Assembly: GCA_019096065.1 (NCBI GenBank)
Contig: JAGUCH010000003.1
Location: 10,416,001 to 10,480,000, forward strand
Reading direction: 5' to 3'
DNA from: Paracyclopina nana
Lineage: Eukaryota > Arthropoda > Copepoda > Cyclopoida > Cyclopettidae
DNA length: 64,000 bases
Shown: positions 48,501 through 57,500 of the stretch, one piece after another
Layout: each line of letters opens with the position of its first letter
Position numbering within the stretch: position 1 is the first letter of the stretch
Notes under the pieces: generated by a model
The model's input: the letters and a program-made list of their open reading frames with translations, nothing else
Databases searched by the model: none
What the model was told of the DNA's origin: nothing
Program-made: the position numbers and the translations under genes

Positions 48501-51500
48501 TTATAATTTATTATACCTTCAAACTGTATTACTTCCTCAGCATCTCCAACAACAGGAGACAGAAATAATGCTCCAACAGACTGGCAGAATTCCTTGATGT
48601 TCACTAAAAAAACCTCATTTACATTGAACTACTCATGCATGAAATGTATTGAAATCCTTACAAATGTTGTCTGTGACATTCCTTGGATAATAGTCATAGC
48701 CCCTGTCTGCTACAACTACCACAAAAAACTTGGAAGTTCCTTTGATGAGGGTTGATAAACCACTTTGCAATTGATCACCACTTTCAGCCCTAGACACATC
48801 ATCTTTCAAGTAAAAGCCTGTCAGGATAGAATCACCATGAGCGGGGCTAATTGAGGCTGCTGCACTGGTAAAAAGCACTATAATCCCATCAGGAGTGGAG
48901 ACATTGCTGAGAGTCACATAATGTCCTATAACATATTTTTCTAAGACCAAACTTTTTTACTTTAGCAATGCTCATGTTACCTGATTTCTTGCTGTAATGA
49001 GTTGACTTTTGAAACTCTTGGTCAGTCCTCTTTTGCACATCAATCTGTTAAGAATTTATTAAGGAAGAAATAAAGCAGTGATACATTAAGGCAAAAAATA
49101 CCTTTGTGGAATCAAAAGCAAAAATGACCCCTTTTCGATTTTGGCCCAAAGGATCCTCAAATCGTGATGCAAACTCATAATAGTAGGGCTCTAATGATGA
49201 AACATGATTAATCTGAACAATTCAGTATGGATAAGCAGGATTTTTTACCTAACGAGCTCAAAACTGACTCAAAGAAGCTGTTGATCCTCTCCTCAGAAAG
49301 GTTCTTTTCAGACCACATTCGAGGAACTTGGTTAGATATGTCAAAATGCTGGATGGCAACATACCTATATATTAAGAATTAAATAGGACTCATATTGCTC
49401 AACTGGATTCAGCTTACCAAAATGCATCGGCAGTACATCTTTGAGACTTGGTGAACAAGATGCTCAGCAATCTAGTCCCTACATTGTGCCTCAACTTCAT
49501 CCTAAGGTTGAAGATGAATGTGAGAAATGAAATCATTTGTCAAGGCAAATAGAGCTTATACCTATACAGGAGAACTAGAGAAGGCAGACTAAGGTCCCCA
49601 GGTCTCTTTGTAAGCCCAGAGTTAGCCAACTTGTCACAAAGTTTCCAGAAAAAAATAGCTCTGTAGCCACAAAGATTGAAAAGCCATTCCTCAGTTAATT
49701 TCCATGGCTGCAGGAACATATTTTGGTCGATGATGGCAGATTTGGGATATCTGTAAGAATCAAATTAGTAAAAGCATGCTTGGCCAAACTGAATTCAGAA
49801 GAGCCAGCACCTGTGTGGAGAAAAAGGAAATCCTTTCTTCTTTGAGTACTTCTTGTACTCCTGCAAAGAATCATCCATGTCAAGTGGTTGCTCTCTGACA
49901 CTGACTTTTGGGGGATCAACAAGTGAAACATTGACAGTTTTCCCTCCATTGCCAATTGAAATAAGCTCTGCACCTTTTGGAACAAGAACCATTTCACTAA
50001 GGATGTATACAACTTCCATAGCTTCATTGAGAACTTTGATGTTGGCATCAATCACCAACTGGTTGCCTTGGCCATTTTCAACTTTCTCAACCAGAATAGA
50101 CTTGAGCAGTTGACTTCCTCTTGTGCACCCAAAACCCTCCATGCCACTCACATTCCTTAAACCAATTGGAACGGATAGAGGAGGAAAAACTCCAGGCAGA
50201 ACTATCTTCTGCTCATAGCAAATCAGATACTGATTCAAAGGAGAAAGCCCCTTGATCAAGTTCCCCAAGTGGCTGTTTTCTCCCTTTAAATAGTAGATAG
50301 TGATGTGAGATTCATCAATCGATTGGGCTTTGGTGCAAGGATGTTTCAAAAGCTTCTCCTTTTGGGTAAACCTTCTTCCACAAATAGGACAATCCAAGTT
50401 TTGGACTTTCTTGTGTGAAGAATACCTTACATGCTTGGCAAAGTTCTTGAAAGCACTTTTCCGAAAGTCAAAAATGGACTCCTCTTTGGGGCAAAGTCTG
50501 CAGTAGCCAACAGATTGAGTGGGCTTTGGGATCTGCAAAGTAAAAGAGGAGGTCAACACTTTCATGCTACATTATTGCAAAAATGAAATTTAGCAGGTTT
50601 TCTCTCATTACTGGGTGACACCTCATAAACCTCACCCACATCAATCACCTCACTCACCTCAATCACCTCACTCACCTCATCAACCTCACAATCCTCACCC
50701 ACCTCACAATCCTCTCCCACCTCATCAACCTCACAATCCTCACCCACCTCATAAACCTCACCCACCTCATCAACCTCACTCACCTCATCAACCTCACTCA
50801 CCTCACTCGCCTCATCAACCTCACTCACCTCACTTGCCTCACTCGCCTCATCAACCTCACTCACCTCACTCCCCTCATCAACCACACTCACCTCACTGCA
50901 CTCGCCTTGTATTACATAACCCATTGCTTATAAAACTCAGTAATGATGCCAAAAATCGAAAAATGCTCTGATTTTTTATCTCTTTACAGTTTTGGAATCT
51001 AGAAACCAAACTGAACACTTTTTATTACAAAGTAAAAAAGATAGCTCAGCTAGAAGTCTCCGTAAAACTCAGCAGTTAGGCTGCTATTAAGCGGTAAACT
51101 TTGGCGCGCGAAATCTCCGGTTCTAGACCAGAAACGGAGCGTCTCAGCACACTTCAATTTACTATTTTAAAGTCAGGCTGAGCTCCTCTACAAGTTTATA
51201 CTTTATTGTCAAGTCCATAAAATGACTTGGGAAGAAGTCGAGTTTTCCAAAGGGGTAGCTTTAGAAAAAGTGGCCGATTTTTAAAAGTACTCCAATTGAG
51301 CTGAAACTTGGTATGATTGGTCTCCGTCACATTTTGAGCAAATAATCTCAAGTAAACATATGCCCAAAAACGCTCAGCAGTGGAGTTATTCAGCCTCCCA
51401 TTTGACCCCATATTCAGAACTTTGCATAATAGCTCAGCAGAATGATGAGATATATCAAATGTTTTTACTGATAAATGATCACTGTCTTATGGGCTATTAT

Positions 51501-54500
51501 AAACTGTCATCAGTTTTTATCACAGCTCAGCTGGTTCTCAGCTGAGCAGAGTTTTATGCAGAGCATATCTGGCTAAATAACTCAGCTGCTGAGCTGCTGA
51601 GCACCAAATCCTTTGGTGTGCTGACTCATGGCATCTGGTAGATCATTTGTGCCAAGTCTCAGCCCAATCGGAGAACTCAGCGAAAATCAGCACTTTTTCT
51701 GGGGGCTCAGCAGTAGTAAACTTTGACGATCAATATCTCAGCAACGGAGCGTCCCTGCTCAGATCAATTTACTGTTCTGAAGTCGTGCTGAGCTCCTCTA
51801 CAACTTTGGACTTCAAAGTCAAGTCCACAAGTCCACATCCAAGTCCGCTTGTTCTGTACTGCTCAGCTCTCAGCGCTATCTCAGCTCGTAGTTATCCGAT
51901 TTTAAAACTATTTACTTCTATGGAATCCTGAGACTCAGCAAATTATTTTTTTTATTTCATAGCAAACGTGATATATCCACTTTTACTGCCGCTAGTTCTG
52001 AACGAAACGCTCTATGTAGTACGTAGTACATTAGGCTACCGTTTTCAAAAACTGCTCCGATTTTGGAGCTTTTTACAGTTTTGGAAATGGGGGATAATGG
52101 AACACATTTTATTACATAGTAAACAAGATAGCTCAGCTAGAAGTCTCCGTAAAACTCAGCAGTTTGGCTACTATTAAGCGGTAAACTTTGGCGCGCAATA
52201 TCTCTGGTTCTAGACAAGATATCTTGCCCCAATTTGAACCTGTGAAGTCAGGGCAACCTCCTCTACAAGGTTTATTAGAAGTCCAAGTCCGCATTTCAAC
52301 TTTAAATCGATCGCCCAAAATTTGACGGTACCCGTTTTTCGCGGAAATTTCCGCTTTAGAAGGCTATAATGTTATCAAATTCATGAAATAGTCAAAGAAA
52401 AGACTAAAAAGAAGACTTGGCAGCAAGGATTGCCCCTTATCCGTTACTTTTAGCCCCAAAAACAGAAGTAAGAATTCCCCCATTTCCAGCTGTTTCAGCC
52501 CCAAAAAGAGCGCCCAAGTGTTGCGCGGCGCGCGCCCAAGTGTTGGGCGCGCCCAAGTGTTGCGCGGCGCGCGCCCAAGTGTTGTGCGGTGCGTGCCCGG
52601 GTGTTGCCTGTTGCGCGAGGTGCGGCCTAAGAGGAGCGCGGGAATCAGAGACACTTTCGCTTTCTTACATTATTTTTTGGCGCGTTAATTGTTTTTGTAA
52701 TTTTTTTGGCCAAATTAGCGCATGAAATAAAGAACTTTTCTAAAAAGTGAGAAAGTACTGAAGAAATTGCACAATGGCATACCCAAATATATATATGCAC
52801 TTTTATGGTTTTAATGAGAAATTACATCCAATAACCTAAAACACAATGCACTGGCTCCACAGTCAACCAATCAAATTGCAGGAATCCCTGCGCAGTTGGA
52901 GCTCACTTTTTTATATAAATACAAGGGCCCCTTGGGGCATTTCAGTCAAATCTAGATCATTGAAGTAAACACTTCCCTTGGGCTATAGGATGGAGCTTTC
53001 ATGTAGAGTAAGTGAATTCTTGCTCATGAAATGCTATAAAACTGAAGCTACTAAGATGATTTTCATTTTAGTCGTACATTCATGGAGTAGAGGGACGTGC
53101 CCCAAGCACATATTTGTGTGGCTCCATATGCGAGGAGGGCTCCACTTTGTGGGCAGGGGCAATTGAGAATGAGGCCCAGAAACTGCTACTCCCTGGACTC
53201 ACAGTTTGCTCGGGAGACATGTAAGACTTTTAAATTCTTGAAAAAGGTGAATGCTTACAATGAGTTTTCATTTGCTAGGTGCAATGAGCGGTTGTGTAGC
53301 AAGACCTACACAGTGGAAATTGTGGCAAGCGTCATCTCAGCCATTTGCTTAATTGCAATATTGGTAGCAATGATGGCTAAGTTTAAGGCTGCGAAGGCAT
53401 TTTTGAGGTAAATCATGACAACAATATCTAATTTTTAAGCTAATTTTCTGTATATCTCTTAGCTCAATGTTTAACAGAGTTGCCAGACTTTGGCAAATGA
53501 AAAAGTCGGAAGAGGTAGATCTGGACCAAGAACTAGGCAACAGCAATGAGGCAACCGCCAACCCCAACCAATACTGTGGCATAATGTGAATACATTCAGG
53601 ACTCACTTTTTGGCTTTCAACTCTAAATCATCTGTGATATTCTAAATTAACTGTGATATGAGAAAAATAAATGTGATAGAATAAAAAGAATCAAAACTCA
53701 GCAGACTTTCACTTCCTTTAGTTTTAAGTGGAATTGCCAAATCAGTTTCAACTGAACTATTTATGTAGTACTTCATAGAAAAGGAGCAAAAAAGGTTCGC
53801 ATGAATCACATATAGGAGCGGGCTTATGTTTACCAAGCTACATTTGTCTTGACAGTGTCTTGACTGCTATGCTTAAAGCCTCTGCTTGCTACAAATGCAT
53901 GGCTGCATGTGAGGAGAGAAAGCCACATATTGCTGACTCTAAAATTCATTCGTAACAAAAACAGGTTCTCATTGATACTGTAGGTAGAGCAGAGTGTTTC
54001 GTGCTGGAATTGAAACAAGATGTTTCAATTTTGGCTTTCACTTTTTTATTTTGCAATTTTTTGCTCATTTGTCAGTTCTCAGGTAAGTCTATTGCATTGC
54101 TTTTGCATGAGTATAGGCATTAATATATATACTTTTATTTTCAGGCATCAGAAAATGAGTATTTTGTTATCCACAGATACTTTCACTATGGAAATCTGAC
54201 TGCCATGGGGAACCAATTGGCCAATGATCTGAGGAGAAGAATATCATTTTTGGAGAATCCTATTCCTTTGGGGTTGCCTACTGAAAAGGTTTTTATTGCT
54301 TTCTAAAGTGGAATTTTCCGAAAAACAGTTAGCATCATATATATTCGGGCGATCGGTTTAAAGTTGGTCTACGGTCTTTGACCACTTATAAAACTTGTAG
54401 AGGAGATTGCCCTGACTTCATTGGTTCAAATTGGGGCCAGATATCTGGTCTAGAACCGGAGATATCGCGCGCCAAAGTTTTCGCTTAATAGCAGCCTAAC

Positions 54501-57500
54501 TGCTGAGTTTTACGGAGACTTCTAGCTGAGATATCTTGTTTACTATGTAACAAAAAGTGTTCAGTTTGGTCTCCCATTTCCAAAACTGTAAAGAGTTCCA
54601 AAATCGGAGCATTTTTCGAATTTTGGCATTGAATAGACGGATGAAACGCAGCCTTATGTACTACGTACTACATAGGGCTTTTCGTTAAGAAGTAGCGGGT
54701 GTAAAAGTGGAGATTTCCAAATTGCTATGAAGTAAAAGTAGTTTCTGCTGAGTCTCTGGATTCCATAGCTGTAAAGAGTTCCAAAATCGGAGCATTTTTC
54801 GAATTTTGGCATTGAATAGACGGATGAAACGCAGCCTTATGTACTACGTACTACATAGGGCTTTTCGTTAAGAAGTAGCGGGTGTAAAAGTGGAGATTTC
54901 CAAATTGCTATGAAGTAAAAGTAGTTTCTGCTGAGTCTCTGGATTCCATAGCTGTAAAGAGTTCCAAAATCGGAGCATTTTTCGAATTTTGGCATTGAAT
55001 AGACGGATGAAACGCAGCCTTATGTACTACGTACTACATAGGGCTTTTCGTTAAGAAGTAGCGGGTGTAAAAGTGGAGATTTCCAAATTGCTATGAAGTA
55101 AAAGTAGTTTCTGCTGAGTCTCTGGATTCCATAGCTGTAAAGAGTTCCAAAATCGGAGCATTTTTCGAATTTTGGCATTGAATAGACGGATGAAACGCAG
55201 CCTTATGTACTACGTACTACATAGGGCTTTTCGTTAAGAAGTAGCGGGTGTAAAAGTGGAGATTTCCAAATTGCTATGAAGTAAAAGTAGTTTCTGCTGA
55301 GTCTCTGGATTCCATAGCTGTAAAGAGTTCCAAAATCGGAGCATTTTTCGAATTTTGGCATTGAATAGACGGATGAAACGCAGCCTTATGTACTACGTAC
55401 TACATAGGGCTTTTCGTTAAGAAGTAGCGGGTGTAAAAGTGGAGATTTCCAAATTGCTATGAAGTAAAAGTAGTTTCTGCTGAGTCTCTGGATTCCATAG
55501 CTGTAAAGAGTTCCAAAATCGGAGAAATACAAGTAGAGATAGCGCTGAGCACTCAGCAGTAAACAACTTCGTAAATGTAAGTGGTCTTAGAGCCTTGCAA
55601 CCCTGATAAAAGTTACAGATAATTTTATTACGAATTCATAGCATCAAAAAGAAGAAAGCTGAGACGCTTTGTTGCTGAGTCTAGAACCGGAGATATCGCG
55701 CGCTAAAGTTTACTGCTTAATAGCAGCCTAACTGAGTTTAACGGAGACAAGGAGCTGAGATATCTTGTTTACTATGTAATAAAAAGTGTTCAGTTTGATC
55801 TCCCATTCCCAAAATGGCTGTACATGCTACGCATTACAAAGACTTACTTACCTCAACTGTGTCATTGACAAAGCTTATTGCAGCACTGCAGTTTTTAACG
55901 ACAACGATACTGATGATGTTGCCTTCATTTTTTCGAGTTATTTCACACATTGCCTCGTAGGTCAAGTCTCTTGCATCTTCTTTGTGGAATGCCACGAGAA
56001 TGTCCCCTTTGCTTATAATGGGGACTTCACTAGATCTAATAATGAAACTGTCAGGGAATAATACGAGTATTGGCTGATTTTTCACCACTTTATAGTGAAT
56101 TTGGATTATTGCAGCCATGGCAAGGCTGCAATAAACTAAACTGTGTGGAAGAACTTCAAGAAGGGGTGCTTCGATGATCTTTGATAAGGAATGACCCTTG
56201 GGAGTGCATGCTCATAAACAAGCAAATATCCTAGATTAATTTTACCACTTCCATGATCTCTGACATTTTTTGAAAATGGCTTTGGCTACTTAAACTGCCA
56301 AAAGAAATTAAAATAGTGTTTTCTAATGAAAACATTAGAATCAAGGAAATTCATTATAAAAAAGCCATTTATCAATCACTGTTATCAAAGCATGCTGAAT
56401 AATTGTCTAACCTAACATAAAAAGAGCCAGCATGTAAAAATCATGAGCTCATAAAATGAGCATTGGTTTCGTGACAATATTTTTATATTAATTTTCTTCA
56501 ATTGTACTTTATTAATTTTAATCAATATAATTCTTCATCCAGCACTTTGTGGAATTGATCTTCAAGTAAGCCTAAATCAAAAGGATCAATTCATCTGCAT
56601 TGATATTTGTCCATAAAAGTTTATTTAAAAAGACTACTAATTATCAAATAATAAAACTTGCAAAATGTAACACTACTTCATGATCACAAGAGAATTGAAA
56701 TAACTTTCTAAACTTTGTTAGACTTTCATTAGGCAAATTACTTGCACATGAGCAAGGCAGACTACAAATCTGAACTTGAGCAGATGAGAAAGCTTGACTT
56801 ATGATTGTGGCTTTTTCTGTTTAGAAAATGCACACATGGCTCATGTTTTTAGCTAGCAAAATATACGGAAGACAATCTATTTTTCATGCTTCTGTTTTTG
56901 CTTTCCAGGTTTTGCACTACAACCCAATCATGGACTTTCAAAGGGCTGTTGAAAATACCGACTCTTATGTTCATAAAGTTACATGGGAGTCTCTTGTCAA
57001 ATTGGAATTGCTCAACAACAGGACAATGAAGAACTGGTTTACTGAGTTGGAGAGCATTGCACTTACTCCTCCCAAGAAGAATGGTTATGTCCAGGCCTTT
57101 CCTCCCAAGTCATCAAGCCCAAACACCTACATGAAAAAGCACCCTTCCATGTACTATTGCACTTATAAGAAAATAAGATATTTTCCCTCATATTTTTATT
57201 CAGTGAATGGGATATGGGTGACTTTGCATCAGACATTGTCACAATTGTAGTTTCACCCTCAAGCTTCAAAGCCAAAAAGGTTGCCAAACATTTGCAGAAG
57301 CTAGACAAAGAGTCAAGTATGAGTGCTTTGACTAAGAGTGATTTTTTTAGCAAGGTCATTCTTTTTTGCAGGCTACAACTTTGCTGCAAGCACATTGCAA
57401 GGTCAATCTCAAAAGCTGCTTTTGGAGTACTTGGATATCTCTGCAACAATGACTTTCTACCTGAATGGCTTCTTATCCAATGAGGTTCAACATCTGTCGC

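Larger units (their letters stand above)
50925..52911. other. Central non-coding region of the transposon
   Basis: It lies between the divergent transposase and membrane-protein genes. It holds two direct copies of an internal repeat (50990-51190 and 52060-52280), about twenty CTCAGC motifs between 51040 and 51935, and a GC-rich tandem repeat at 52506-52610. No coding frame is supported. Confidence 0.6.

Noticed and set aside
50615..50971. 118-codon plus-strand frame rich in Pro-His
   Set aside because: It is the antisense reading of the acidic minisatellite in the transposase gene; three-base periodicity keeps several frames open.
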